Origin: Pseudomonas bharatica CSV86
GTDB taxonomy: Bacteria; Pseudomonadota; Gammaproteobacteria; Pseudomonadales; Pseudomonadaceae
Assembly (NCBI RefSeq): GCF_000319305.2
Contig: NZ_AMWJ02000001.1
Location: forward strand, 1,899,001 to 1,963,000
Direction: 5' to 3'
DNA length: 64,000 nucleotides
The notes beneath the pieces are model-generated. The model saw nothing but the letters and a program-made list of their open reading frames with translations, made no database searches and was not told the DNA's origin. Shown one piece after another: positions 9,567-18,089 of the stretch. The position numbers were made by a program, and so were the translations under genes. Numbering within the stretch: position 1 is the stretch's first letter; every line of letters starts with the position of its first letter.

Positions 9567-10583
9567 TCAGGCTTGGGGATCGAACGGTCGTAGCCAGTCC
9601 AGCAGTGGCTGGCGGTACCGGCTGATGCCCTTGTAGTCGGCGATCGGCTCCGGCAGGTCGCGCATCACCCGGTACAGGCGTTGCGCCCAGGCCGGGTTGG
9701 TGACCAGTTCGTCCAGGCTGATGAGGTAGGTGCGGATGCTGAACATCAGCGCGTTGGAGCGCGGCAGGCGCACCATCAACTGCAGCTCGACCCGCAGGTG
9801 CACCAGGGCCCCGGCGTTGTCGGCGGTGACCTTGCCGCGGTCGCTGCCCCACTGGTGATACGTCTCGGGCGAGGTGTCCAGGCGCGGGTTGATGGTCAGG
9901 GTCCAGTTCAGGCGGCGCACCGGCTGGCCGACCTGGATGTTCAGCAGGTATTTCAAGGCCCGCTCGAACACGCCGGCGCGATGGGCCATGGGCACCGGCG
10001 CGTGCCATTGCTGGAAGCTCATGCCAGCGTCGAAGCGCAGCGACCAGTCGGCCGGGCAGGTGACCATGCCGGCGTCCATGAACAGGTCGTTGTCGCGCTG
10101 GTCGAGCAGGGCGAAGTCGCCCTGCATCTGCCGGGTGATGTACTCAAGAGGCTCGCACGGCAGGGTGGCCGGGTCGCCGAAGGTGAAGCGCTGGTCGATG
10201 CCCAGGGCCAGGTTCTGCCAGTGCCAGGCATCGCCGTCGCGGGCCAGGCGGAAGTATTGCGGGTAGTCCGTGGCCAGGCTTTGCATCAGCAGGGCCAGGC
10301 TGTCCCAGGCGGCCTGGGCCATGTGCGGCATCACCAGGCAGCGCTGCGGGTCCAGTTCGAGCACGCGGGCACGCTCGGCCATCTCCGAGACGTAATGCTC
10401 ATCGACGTCGAACAGATGCTCGAACACCGAGCCGGGATCGCGGGAGGTGGCCGGCTCCAGGTTCACCGAGTACATGTACTGGTCTTCCGGGAACGGGAAG
10501 GGAAAGCGGGCGATGGCTTCGGCGCTGTTGGCGAAGCTGAAGTCGTCCCGGTAGGTTTCCAGTGGCTTGAAGGTCAGGGTCAT
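9567..10583 (-). CDS. dmmC: dimethylamine monooxygenase subunit DmmC, haem-dependent oxidative N-demethylase type
   Basis: 338 residues, ATG 10583 (MTLTFKPLETYRDDFSFANSAEAIARFPFPFPEDQYMYSVNLEPA). It matches the DUF3445/haem-dependent oxidative N-demethylase family by recall (PFPFPED near the start; NPRLDTSPETYHQWGSDRG; LVHLRVELQLMVRLPRSNALMFSIRTYLISLDEL). Expected catalytic subunit for dimethylamine plus O2 to methylamine plus formaldehyde, fed by the DmmB reductase 15 nt upstream. Subunit letters follow the gene order A-B-C described for dmm operons; the family assignment is firmer than the letter. Confidence 0.8.
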   Translation of the reverse strand: MTLTFKPLETYRDDFSFANSAEAIARFPFPFPEDQYMYSVNLEPATSRDPGSVFEHLFDVDEHYVSEMAERARVLELDPQRCLVMPHMAQAAWDSLALLMQSLATDYPQYFRLARDGDAWHWQNLALGIDQRFTFGDPATLPCEPLEYITRQMQGDFALLDQRDNDLFMDAGMVTCPADWSLRFDAGMSFQQWHAPVPMAHRAGVFERALKYLLNIQVGQPVRRLNWTLTINPRLDTSPETYHQWGSDRGKVTADNAGALVHLRVELQLMVRLPRSNALMFSIRTYLISLDELVTNPAWAQRLYRVMRDLPEPIADYKGISRYRQPLLDWLRPFDPQA

Positions 10584-10598
10584 GGCGAAGGCTCCGGG

Positions 10599-11519
10599 TC
10601 AGATATCCAGCAGGATCGGGCTGCCGCAGCCACGGGATACGCAGGGCATCAGGCTGGTGGCACGCTCGTTGGCGGCGAGGAAGTGGTCGCGGTGCTCGAC
10701 GTCGCCTTTCAGGTAGGGCGTCTGGCACTGGCCGCACACGCCGCCACGGCACAGGTTGGGGATTTCGACGCCGGCGGCTTCGAGGGCTTCGAGCAGGCTT
10801 TGCTCGGCACCGACCTGCAACTGGCGGCCGCTGCGCTGCAGCTCGACGCTGAAGGGCAGGCCCGGTTCGGCCGCGGCAAAGGCTTCGCTGTGAACGCGGC
10901 GCGGACTCCAGCCCTGGGCGGCGGCCTGTTCGGCTATCGCCAGCAGCAGGGATTGCGGGCCGCAGCTGTAAACGTGGGCGCCCAGTGGGCGGTCCTTGAG
11001 CAGCGCCCGGGCATCCAGGCGACGGATGCCGGCGGGGTACTCGTGCAGGCGCGGGCCGAGCGACTGGCGCAGTTCGCCCAGGTAGGCATCGCTGCTGCCG
11101 CTGCGGTAGGCGTAGTGCAGCTCGAAGTCTTCGCCGCGGCGCAGCAGCTCGCGACTGTGGGCCATGAAGGGGGTGATGCCGATCCCGGCGGCCACCAGCA
11201 GGTGCTGCCGGGCCTTGCTGTAGAGCGGGAAGAGGTTGGCCGGGGCGCTGATGCGCAAGCGATCGCCACTGCACAGTACCTGGTGCAGGTAGCGCGAGCC
11301 GCCCCGGGAGTTGTCCTGATGGCGCACGGCGATGCGGTATTCGCTGTTGTCCGCCGGGTCGCCGAGCAGCGAATAGGCATTGCGCCGTCCATCGGGCAGG
11401 TGCACCTGGACGTGGCTTCCGGCGGAAAAGCCGGGCAGGGCGCCGTCGATGGCTTGCAGGCGGTACTCGCGGATCACCGGGGTCAGTTCATGGATGGCGG
11501 CGACGCGGACATCGATCAT
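10599..11519 (-). CDS. dmmB: ferredoxin-reductase subunit DmmB (flavin plus 2Fe-2S)
   Basis: 306 residues from ATG 11519 (MIDVRVAAIHELTPVIREYRL); this ATG overlaps the dmmA stop as ATGA, which fixes the start. Order: flavin-binding barrel (RRNAYSLLGDP), nucleotide-binding domain (LLVAAGIGITPFMAHSREL; HVYSCGPQSLL), and a C-terminal plant-type 2Fe-2S domain with C-x4-C-x2-C in NLCRGGVCGQCQTPY and the fourth Cys in LMPCVSRG. This is the phthalate-dioxygenase-reductase arrangement. It passes electrons from NAD(P)H to the DmmC oxygenase. Confidence 0.88.
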   Translation of the reverse strand: MIDVRVAAIHELTPVIREYRLQAIDGALPGFSAGSHVQVHLPDGRRNAYSLLGDPADNSEYRIAVRHQDNSRGGSRYLHQVLCSGDRLRISAPANLFPLYSKARQHLLVAAGIGITPFMAHSRELLRRGEDFELHYAYRSGSSDAYLGELRQSLGPRLHEYPAGIRRLDARALLKDRPLGAHVYSCGPQSLLLAIAEQAAAQGWSPRRVHSEAFAAAEPGLPFSVELQRSGRQLQVGAEQSLLEALEAAGVEIPNLCRGGVCGQCQTPYLKGDVEHRDHFLAANERATSLMPCVSRGCGSPILLDI

Positions 11520-12001
11520 GGGCGGGGCTCTCCATTCGGCAGGTCGGCATACGGCAGGTCGGCATCGGCGCATACACCCAGGTAGGCGCCAAGGCGTTGC
11601 GAGAAGTGGCGCCGCACCTCCAGGTGTACGCCGCAGTGGGCGCAGGTCAGGGATTCGGCGGCGCTGGCCGGCTGGCACTGGGCGCAGTGCACGCAGAACA
11701 CCCGGCGGCTGCCCGGCAGGCGGCTGAGAAGGATTTCATCGCCCTGCAGGCCGGCGGCCTGGGCCAGGGCTTGCAGCGGCCAGATGAACGCTTCGTCGCC
11801 GCGCAATTCCAGGCGCAGGCCGCAGCGGGCCAGTTCAAGGCGGGCGGCGAGGGCCTGCTGCAAGGCAGCGTTGCTGGCGTAATCGCCCTGCACCAGCTGC
11901 TGCGCGGCGGGATACCCGGCGTCGCGGTACTGCGTGACCAGCAGATCCGCCGGCCCGGCCTGGGGCTCGTAGCGGGGGACGCTGAAAGGGTGATCGGTCA
12001 T
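11516..12001 (-). CDS. dmmA: dimethylamine monooxygenase subunit DmmA family
   Basis: 161 residues, ATG 12001 (MTDHPFSVPRYEPQAGPADLLVTQ). The C-terminal half carries a cysteine cluster, VFCVHCAQC and LTCAHCGVHLEV, which looks like a metal-binding ribbon. It matches the family annotated as DmmA by size, cysteines and position at the head of the operon. The role is probably a small accessory subunit of the dimethylamine monooxygenase; the reaction chemistry is not readable from it. The stop codon overlaps the dmmB start by 4 bp, so the two are translationally coupled. Confidence 0.8.
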   Translation of the reverse strand: MTDHPFSVPRYEPQAGPADLLVTQYRDAGYPAAQQLVQGDYASNAALQQALAARLELARCGLRLELRGDEAFIWPLQALAQAAGLQGDEILLSRLPGSRRVFCVHCAQCQPASAAESLTCAHCGVHLEVRRHFSQRLGAYLGVCADADLPYADLPNGEPRP

Positions 12002-12123
12002 GGCTTTTCTCTGCGGCTGTTTCTTCGTGAGGGAAATAATTTCTCCTCAGGAAATTTCTCTCAATCCGCTAGAGGGGGTATGCCAAAAGGAGTAGTGGGC
12101 GCGGCAGGGCACGAAAGTTGCTG

Positions 12124-12145
12124 CCTTGGGAATCAATTCCCCAGG
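12124..12145. promoter_or_regulatory. 22-bp imperfect palindrome between dmmA and the luxR-type gene
   Basis: Arms CCTTGGGAAT and ATTCCCCAGG (9 of 10 paired) around a central CA, 17 bp upstream of the luxR-type ATG and about 120 bp upstream of dmmA. In a divergent regulator/operon space this is a likely operator. Nearer dmmA, two GAGAAATT motifs (12050s and 12040s on the minus strand) form a further direct repeat. Confidence 0.45.
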
Positions 12146-12162
12146 GTTGCAGGAGGAGAGGG

Positions 12163-12761
12163 ATGGATAATGCCTTGCAGTCGCCCGTCGCGCGGGACGA
12201 CCTCACCGAGCGCGAGAGCCAGACCCTGGCGCTGATCGGCGCGGGCCTGAGCAACAAGCAGATCGCCCGGGAACTGGGAATCAGCGACGGCACGGTGAAG
12301 ATCTACGTGCGCAATCTGCTGCGCAAGTTCCGCCTCGGCTCGCGCCTGGCCCTGGCCACGAGGGTGCATCGCGGTGCACCGGTGATGCCTGCTGCACCGA
12401 TTCCGTTCGCTTCCGGCCTGCTGGATGAACTGCCGGGGCTGATCTACCGCGGGCGCAACGACCGCACCTGGTACATGGAGTACGTCAGCGCAGGGTGCCT
12501 GCCATTGACCGGCTATCCACCGCAATACCTGACCTCCAGCCCGGAGCACAGCTACGGCTCGCTGATCCTCGACGAGTATGCGGAGTACATCTGGTACTGC
12601 GTGCAATGCGCGCTGCTCAAGCACGAGCCCTATCAACTGAGCTACCGGATCCGCAGCGCCGGTGGGCAGATCAAGGACGTGTGGGAGACGGGGTTGGCAT
12701 CTATTCCGGCGACGGCGAGGTGCTGGGCGTCGAAGGGGCGATCTTCGAGCGGCTGGTGTGA
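12163..12761 (+). CDS. LuxR-type HTH regulator with PAS domain (one frameshift)
   Basis: Start ATG 12163 (MDNALQSPVARDDLTERESQTLAL) behind AGGAGGAGAGGG. Unusual order: an N-terminal LuxR/NarL-type HTH (LTERESQTLALIGAGLSNKQIARELGISDGTVKIYVRNLLRKF, residues about 13-55), then a PAS-like domain (LPGLIYRGRNDRTWYMEYVSAGCLPLTGYPPQYL). The frame breaks at KDVWETG near 12694-12697; adding a G to the G4 run gives VGIYSGDGEVLGVEGAIFERLV and a stop at 12761, about 199 residues. Divergent from dmmA, so it is the obvious candidate regulator of the amine operon. Confidence 0.85.
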
Positions 12762-12917
12762 GGTTCGCGTAGGCTGGAAAGCACTTGCCCGCATACGGGG
12801 CCTCGGTCATCCTGAGCCGCTTCCAGTCCCCGCCGAGGAACCCCAAGGTTTGCCCGAGTCACTGCCCAACCCGCTGTTGCAATACCTCGCCCGATTGGCC
12901 CCTCCAGCCAGTTGACC

Positions 12918-13763
12918 ATGAAATATGTGCTGCAGGACGCCGCCGACCGTCTCGGTTTCGACGAGTGCGATATCCGCGACGTGCCCTGGCATCAGCTCGA
13001 ACCCGCGCATATCACCGATCTGGTTGCCGCCCTGCGCAGCGATGGCTACGCGCCCAACAGTACCTCGCTCTACGTCAATGCCGTTCGCGGCGTGATGAAC
13101 GAAGCCTGGCGCCTGGGCCTGATCGACCAGGAGCGGCTGTTGCGCATTCGCGAAGTCAAGGGCGTGCAAGGCACCCGCCTGCCGGTGGGGCGCAACCTCA
13201 AGCGCAGCCTGATCCGCGAACTGATGGAGGTCTGTGCCGCCGATCCGCGGCCCCAGGGCCTGCGCGATGCGGCGCTGATCGCCTTGCTGTATGGCACCGG
13301 CATGCGCAAATCGGAGTCGGTGAACATCGACCTGGCCCAGGTGGACTTTGCCGAGCGCAGCCTGCAGGTGCTGGGCAAGGGCAACAAGCAGTTGATCAAG
13401 TACGCCCCGGCCTGGGCCTTCGAAAAGCTCGATGCCTGGCTGACGTTCCGTCGCCAGCAGTTACCGCCGGGCGTCCAGGACGATGGCTTCCTGTTCAACC
13501 GCATTCGCCGCGGCAGCCATATCACCCGCGAGCGCATCACCAAGCACGCAATCTACTACATCGCCCGCCAGCGCGGCCAACAGGTGGGGGTGAAGATCAT
13601 GCCCCACGATTTCCGCCGGTCGTTCATTACCCGGGTGATCGAGGAGCATGACCTGTCCATCGCGCAGAAACTGGCGCACCACAGCAATATCCAGACCACC
13701 GCCAACTACGATATGCGCGATGACAACGAGCGGCGCAGGGCGGTGGACCGGTATGACTATTGA
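12918..13763 (+). CDS. tyrosine recombinase (phage-type integrase)
   Basis: Core-binding domain (VPWHQLEPAHITDLVAALRSDGYAPNSTSLYVNAVRGVMNEAW) and catalytic domain with the R..H-x-x-R..H..Y set: GTGMRKSE, MPHDFRRSFITR, LAHHSNIQTTANYDMR. ATG 12918 gives 281 residues, but the family normally has more N-terminal sequence. A matching stretch (LPESLPNPLLQYLARLAP) lies just upstream (about 12850-12906) in another frame and would join by adding one C at the CTCC near 12902-12907. The true start is therefore unresolved. No phage or island genes lie next to it. Confidence 0.8.
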   Translation: MKYVLQDAADRLGFDECDIRDVPWHQLEPAHITDLVAALRSDGYAPNSTSLYVNAVRGVMNEAWRLGLIDQERLLRIREVKGVQGTRLPVGRNLKRSLIRELMEVCAADPRPQGLRDAALIALLYGTGMRKSESVNIDLAQVDFAERSLQVLGKGNKQLIKYAPAWAFEKLDAWLTFRRQQLPPGVQDDGFLFNRIRRGSHITRERITKHAIYYIARQRGQQVGVKIMPHDFRRSFITRVIEEHDLSIAQKLAHHSNIQTTANYDMRDDNERRRAVDRYDY

Positions 13764-13800
13764 AGCCTGGAAGACGCGGATGCCCTGGGTGAAATAGACA

Positions 13801-15024
13801 TCAGGACCCGGCCTTCTGCAACGGTGCGGAAACGCTCTCCGTAGCCTGTCCGGAACGCCGCATCACATGGATCGCCGCCAGCGCCGCTACCACCAGCCCC
13901 GGCGAAGCGGCGAGCAGCACGCCGGCCGTCCCGGCACCGGCTGCAAGGATCTGTCCGGCCGCCAGCGGTCCGCTCACCGAACCCAGGCGCCCGATGGCCA
14001 CTGCCGCCCCGACACCGGTAGCGCGTACGGCGGTCGGATACAGCGGCGGGGCCAGCGCGTAGAGCACCAGTTGCGCGGCGATCACGAACAGCCCTGCGGC
14101 AAACCCGGCAATGGCCATGGCCGTCACGCCCACCGACAACCCCAGCCCGGCCAGCGATACGAGCAGGCCGGCATAGATGCACAGCGTGACCCGCTGCGGG
14201 CTGCCACGGTCCAGCAGCATGCCGCCCAGCAGCGAACCCAGCGCGCCGCCGATGTTGAACAGCATCTGCACCAGCCCGGCATCCGGCTTGCTGAAGCCCT
14301 GGCCGATCAGCAGCGACGGCAGCCAGTTGAGCAGCATGTACATCACGGTCAGGGTGAAGAAGTAGGCGAGCCACAGCATCAGCGTGGCACTGGCCCTGCC
14401 TTCGCCGAACAGCGCGCTGGACGTGGAAGGCCGTTGCAGCACCGCACCGGCCTGCTGGTAGGCGCGGGATTCCGGAAGCATGACCAGCATCAGCGGGACC
14501 GCGAGCAGGGGCGCGAGGCCACCGATGATAAAGGTCATCTGCCAGTGATCATGGGAGAACATCGCCACCACCGCTGCCAGCGCACCACCGAGCGGTACCC
14601 CGGAATACATGATGCTGATGGCGGTGCTGCGCCGTTGCTCGCCCACCGCTTCGGCGCACAGGGCGATCAGGTTGGGCAGGGCGGCACCCAGGCCCAGGCC
14701 GGTCATCAGCCGGGCCAGCAGCAACTGGTTATAGGTGGCGACATAGGCGGTCCACAGGGAGAACACGCCGAACAGGATGACCGCCGCCACCAGGACTTTC
14801 TTGCGCCCGATCCGGTCGGCCAGCCAGCCGCCGAAGAACGCTCCCGGCAACAGGCCGATGATGCTGGCACTGAATACCCAGCCGAGCATCTTCGGGTCCA
14901 GCTCGAAACTCTGGCGCAACCCGGCAGCTGCGGTGCCGGCCGATTGCAGGTCGAAACCCTCGATCAGCGCGACGATGAAACACAAAGCGATTGTCAGCGT
15001 CGGACGACGCAGTGAAGTGTCCAT
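13801..15024 (-). CDS. MFS aromatic-acid transporter (AAHS type)
   Basis: 407 residues, ATG 15024 (MDTSLRRPTLTIALCFIVALIEGFDLQSAG) with GAGG upstream; about 12 membrane segments. Features of aromatic acid:H+ symporters: the GFDLQ stretch in TM1 and the loop GGWLADRIGRKKVLVAAV between TM2 and TM3. Facing the porin and ferulate genes across the ISPpu12 insertion, it is a probable hydroxycinnamate importer. Its upstream region is now ended by ISPpu12 at 15213, 188 bp before the start codon, so its native regulation may be altered. Confidence 0.85.
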   Translation of the reverse strand: MDTSLRRPTLTIALCFIVALIEGFDLQSAGTAAAGLRQSFELDPKMLGWVFSASIIGLLPGAFFGGWLADRIGRKKVLVAAVILFGVFSLWTAYVATYNQLLLARLMTGLGLGAALPNLIALCAEAVGEQRRSTAISIMYSGVPLGGALAAVVAMFSHDHWQMTFIIGGLAPLLAVPLMLVMLPESRAYQQAGAVLQRPSTSSALFGEGRASATLMLWLAYFFTLTVMYMLLNWLPSLLIGQGFSKPDAGLVQMLFNIGGALGSLLGGMLLDRGSPQRVTLCIYAGLLVSLAGLGLSVGVTAMAIAGFAAGLFVIAAQLVLYALAPPLYPTAVRATGVGAAVAIGRLGSVSGPLAAGQILAAGAGTAGVLLAASPGLVVAALAAIHVMRRSGQATESVSAPLQKAGS

Positions 15025-15170
15025 GGCATGGCCTCGTTCTTGTTGTTGTAGTTCTGCTTGCACCGGTCTCGGACACCGGCGTGAAAACAAGATAACAAGA
15101 ATAACTATTTTTGCAGCTGGTTTTTTCTGATCGACGAGGCTTTTGAAGAGGCTTGCGCTAGACGCCGGCG

Positions 15171-15187
15171 CGACGGAAAATCCGTCG
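15171..15187. promoter_or_regulatory. perfect 17-bp palindrome upstream of the MFS gene
   Basis: Arms CGACGGA and TCCGTCG with an AAA centre, about 150 bp upstream of the MFS start and 26 bp inside the ISPpu12 left junction. It could be an operator or a short hairpin. No T-run follows in either direction, so it is unlikely to be an intrinsic terminator. Confidence 0.35.
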
Positions 15188-15204
15188 GTCTCGGCCGAAT
15201 AGTT

Positions 15205-15236
15205 AATAAAATGGGTATACGGATTTAATGGTTGAT
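15205..15236. repeat. ISPpu12-like left end: 8-bp target duplication and terminal inverted repeat
   Basis: Target duplication AATAAAAT at 15205-15212, then the 24-bp left terminal repeat at 15213-15236, which begins GGGTATACGG and ends AATGGTTGAT. It matches the right end at 21 of 24 positions. Confidence 0.93.
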
Positions 15237-15270
15237 GGGGCACCTTCACCCCATCAATCTGATACCACCC

Positions 15271-16560
15271 TCAGATGGTTGATAGATCGACTCCGTAGTT
15301 GAGTTCCTCTGCGAAGTCCGGCAGTCCGTAACCGATGGTTTTCTTGTAGAAAGGAGAGACCTTCGCAGTCGGTGCCTTCTTCTTGTGCTTCGTGGTGTAG
15401 AGCATTCGTGCCCGCATCACCTCGAAGGAGTAACCGCGCCCTTCACGGTTCTTGTCCTTGGCCAGTCGGTTGATGGACTCCGTGTAAGCGTTGGTGACGG
15501 GCATGTCCGTCTCGAAGTAGGTCATGGTCTCTTCGCGCCAGTTTCCCACTGCCCTGACCAGATCGCTCCAGACTTCCTTTTGGCCCTTCGGGATGGTGGC
15601 TATCCACTCGTCCAGGGCGGCTTCTGCCTGGAGCCGTGTGGTGGCGTCCCAGATGCCGTAGAAGCGCTCCTTGTGCTCGTAGGCGGCCAGCAGTTGCGGG
15701 AACGCGCCTGTCCAGGTCTCCATGATGAGGCGCTCCCGGTCTGAGACTTCGTGAGCGCGTTTCAGCAGGATTTTCCGGTCTCCCTTGAGAGTCCGGCTCT
15801 GGGACGGTTTCAGCTCCTTTCTGAGGCCCTTGCGCACTCTCTCTAGGGCATCGTTGGCCATGCGCACCACATGGAACTTATCGACCACGATACGGGCCTG
15901 GGGCAGCACAGCCTTGACCGCTGCCCGGTAGGGGTTCCACATGTCCATGCTGACGATCTCGACCTTCTGCCGGTCTTTCAGCTTCATCAGGTAGTTGGTC
16001 ACCACGTCCTGGCGGCGGGTGGCCAGCAGGTCGAGCAGGGTTCGCTCCTCAATGTTGGTCAGAATGCAGCGGTAGCGCTTGTTCAGGTATAGCTCGTCAA
16101 TGCCCAGGATGCGGGGCGTCTCGAAGCGGTGCCAGCGCCCCAGGAACTCGGCGCGGGCGTTGAAGATGTCGCGCACCGTCTTCTCGTCCAGGCCGGTCTG
16201 TGCCGCCACAAAGGTGTAGGGGTGGTTGAAGGATTCCTTCTCCACGTACTCATGCAGCCGCAGTGTCATACGGAATCCGTCCACCATCTCCGGTAGCTGG
16301 GGCCTGAATGTTGTCTTGCAGGCCCGGCAGGTGTATCGGCGGCGGACCACCCAGAGAGTGACCCGCTTGCCGTGGATGGGCAGATCACGATAGGGAACGT
16401 CACGCTTGCCGAACCGTACGAACTCACCCTGCACGCCGCATTCCTCGCAGGCGATGGGATCGGGCACGTCCACCTGGAAGTGCATTTCGTCGTCGGTTGA
16501 TTTGCAGCCCAGTACTTGGTATTGCGGCAGGTGAAGGATGTTGTCGGGAAGTTCGGTCAT
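15271..16560 (-). CDS. tnpA: ISL3-family transposase TnpA
   Basis: 429 residues, ATG 16560 (MTELPDNILHLPQYQVLGCKS). N-terminal zinc-finger region of ISL3 transposases (CEECGVQGEF; YTCRACKTTFRPQLPE), then the DDE domain: first Asp in RILGIDELYLNKRYRCIL, second in VEIVSMDMWNPYRAAV followed by VVDKFHVVRMAND, and Glu in VTNAYTESINRLAKDKNREGRGYSFE. Length is normal for the family. It catalyses cut-and-paste transposition of the surrounding 3.37-kb element, whose left terminal repeat is 35 bp from its stop codon. Confidence 0.95.
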   Translation of the reverse strand: MTELPDNILHLPQYQVLGCKSTDDEMHFQVDVPDPIACEECGVQGEFVRFGKRDVPYRDLPIHGKRVTLWVVRRRYTCRACKTTFRPQLPEMVDGFRMTLRLHEYVEKESFNHPYTFVAAQTGLDEKTVRDIFNARAEFLGRWHRFETPRILGIDELYLNKRYRCILTNIEERTLLDLLATRRQDVVTNYLMKLKDRQKVEIVSMDMWNPYRAAVKAVLPQARIVVDKFHVVRMANDALERVRKGLRKELKPSQSRTLKGDRKILLKRAHEVSDRERLIMETWTGAFPQLLAAYEHKERFYGIWDATTRLQAEAALDEWIATIPKGQKEVWSDLVRAVGNWREETMTYFETDMPVTNAYTESINRLAKDKNREGRGYSFEVMRARMLYTTKHKKKAPTAKVSPFYKKTIGYGLPDFAEELNYGVDLSTI

Positions 16561-16581
16561 GGTGTTGTATAGGCGTAGGTG

Positions 16582-17094
16582 TCAGTCAGATCCATCCGAC
16601 TCGGCATTGGTGTTTGCTTTTTTACCCAACAAGCTGCTGGAAACGAAAAGTAAGGCACCGAGGACAATTGCAATATCAGCCAGGTTGAAGGCCGGCCAAT
16701 GCCAGTCTCGCCAATAGAAATCAAAGGAATCCACAACATAGCCGCGAAAGACCCGGTCAATCAGGTTGCCCATGGCGCCACCGAGGATAAGACTGTAAGC
16801 GATGGCTTCTCCTTTATGACGATTTTCAAGGATCAGCTTGATCAGAAAAATCGAGACCACTACCGCGATTCCGATAAAAAAGTAGCGCTGCCAGCCTCCA
16901 CCATTCGCAAAAAGACTGAATGCGGCACCGGTGTTCCATAGGTGCACCCAGTTAAAGAACGGGGTCACCGAAACATACTCGCCATAGGCCATTGATTGCT
17001 GCACCAGCCACTTTACAGCCTGATCAGACGCTGCCAGCAGGCCCGATATGGACAATAGGGCATACGGCGAGAGCTTTTTGCCAATAATGAGCAT
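16582..17094 (-). CDS. lspA: signal peptidase II (ISPpu12 passenger)
   Basis: 170 residues, four membrane segments, lipoprotein signal peptidase fold. Conserved catalytic aspartates in GNLIDRVFRGYVVDSFDF and FNLADIAIVLG. It lies 3 nt after the efflux gene and 21 nt before tnpA, so all three are read together. A second lspA on a metal-efflux transposon is a known feature of ISPpu12 and of some cadmium/lead operons. Why it accompanies the efflux pump is not evident from the sequence. It is shorter on GC than its chromosomal surroundings. Confidence 0.93.
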   Translation of the reverse strand: MLIIGKKLSPYALLSISGLLAASDQAVKWLVQQSMAYGEYVSVTPFFNWVHLWNTGAAFSLFANGGGWQRYFFIGIAVVVSIFLIKLILENRHKGEAIAYSLILGGAMGNLIDRVFRGYVVDSFDFYWRDWHWPAFNLADIAIVLGALLFVSSSLLGKKANTNAESDGSD

Positions 17095-17097
17095 TAT

Positions 17098-17994
17098 TTA
17101 ACCCTTCAACGCCAAAATGCGTCTGGCACCGTTAAGTACAATGCCCCCCGCGATGGTGCCGATAATCAGATCCGGATAATTGGAACCGGTCCACGCGACC
17201 AGGGCGCCGGCGGTGATGACCCCCAGGTTGATCACCACGTCGTTGGCCGAGAATATCCAGCTTGCCTTCATGTGCGCCCCGCCTTCCCGATGTTTGGATA
17301 TGAGCAGCAGACAACTGGTATTGGCAATCAATGCGACGAATGCGATAGCCATCATCACCAGCGATTCAGGCTCACTACCGAATACAAAGCGTCTCACCAC
17401 CTCTACGAGCACGCCCACAGCCAAGATCAGTTGCAGTACACCAGCAAGATGCGCGGCACGTACCTGCATTTTCACGCTATGTCCAACCGCATAAAGGGCA
17501 AGCCCGTACACCGCCGCATCGGCAAAATTGTCCAGGGATTCTCCAATCAGGCCGGTGGACCGGGCGATCAGACCGGCAGTCATTTCCACCACGAACAGAA
17601 GTGCATTGATGCCGAGCAACCAGCGCAGGGTCCCGGATTCTTGCTTAGCAGAAGCTGCCGAAAACTCGGCGGCCTTGATGGTCTCCGGATTTGCAGCGAC
17701 GGTTTCCTGAAGCGAGGCGCCTAGCCCCAAGGTCTTCAGTTTCGAGGTGACGGGCTCGACCTCGCCGTCATGCACGACCTTCAGCCGGCGGTTCGACAAG
17801 TCGAAGGACAGCGCCCGAATCTCCTCAAAGCCGTTCAGGGCTAGGCGAATCATTCGTTCTTCTGATGGACAGTCCATCTTCGGCACGGCATAAACACTGA
17901 CCCATCTCCCTGGCGCCTCGGAGGAGGCCTGTATATCGGTATCCGCTGCGGACGTTGCATCACCGCCACAGGCGCCACCACAGGATTTGCTCAT
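17098..17994 (-). CDS. cation efflux protein with N-terminal metal-binding domain (ISPpu12 passenger)
   Basis: 298 residues from ATG 17994 (MSKSCGGACGGDATSAADTDIQ). A Cys/Gly-rich N-terminus (CGGACGG) is followed by a HMA-like domain (VYAVPKMDCPSEERMIRLALNGFEEI, with one Cys) and a cation diffusion facilitator membrane domain (GESLDNFADAAVYGLALYAVGH; FSANDVVINLGVITAGALVAW). It probably exports Cd, Zn or Pb across the inner membrane. It shares a divergent promoter region with the merR-type gene, 96 bp apart, with a MerR-type operator between. Confidence 0.88.
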   Translation of the reverse strand: MSKSCGGACGGDATSAADTDIQASSEAPGRWVSVYAVPKMDCPSEERMIRLALNGFEEIRALSFDLSNRRLKVVHDGEVEPVTSKLKTLGLGASLQETVAANPETIKAAEFSAASAKQESGTLRWLLGINALLFVVEMTAGLIARSTGLIGESLDNFADAAVYGLALYAVGHSVKMQVRAAHLAGVLQLILAVGVLVEVVRRFVFGSEPESLVMMAIAFVALIANTSCLLLISKHREGGAHMKASWIFSANDVVINLGVITAGALVAWTGSNYPDLIIGTIAGGIVLNGARRILALKG

Positions 17995-18034
17995 GATACG
18001 ACTCCACTTGAACAATGTTGTGGTACCATTTAAA

Positions 18035-18058
18035 ACTATAAAGCTACTATAAGGTCAA
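18035..18058 (-). promoter_or_regulatory. MerR-type operator/promoter of the efflux-lspA-tnpA operon
   Basis: On the minus strand the -35 TTGACC (18053-18058) overlaps an imperfect dyad ACCTTATAG..CTTTATAGT (18035-18055), followed by TTAAAT as a possible -10, about 19 bp from the -35. A long spacer with the dyad inside it is the hallmark of MerR-controlled promoters. The dyad resembles CadR/PbrR operators. Confidence 0.65.
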
Positions 18059-18089
18059 TAGAGTAAAGAATCCGTTGGGGAGGAGGCTG

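Noticed and set aside
9535..10008. Longer N-terminus for DmmD
   Set aside because: The extra codons overlap dmmC in another frame; ATG 9534 gives the normal GcvT start.
11520..11678. Longer N-terminus for DmmB
   Set aside because: It would overlap dmmA; the ATGA overlap at 11516-11519 is the typical coupled start.
12002..12162. Sigma-54 promoter for dmmA (TTTGGCATACCCCC on the minus strand)
   Set aside because: TGGCA is present, but there is no GC at the -12 position with correct spacing.
13757..14374. Alternative frames inside the MFS gene and similar long shadow frames (for example 24860-27565, 35406-38012 and 37985-40249 on the minus strand)
   Set aside because: High-GC shadow frames with Arg/Gly/His/Ala-rich, motif-free translations opposite well-recognised genes.
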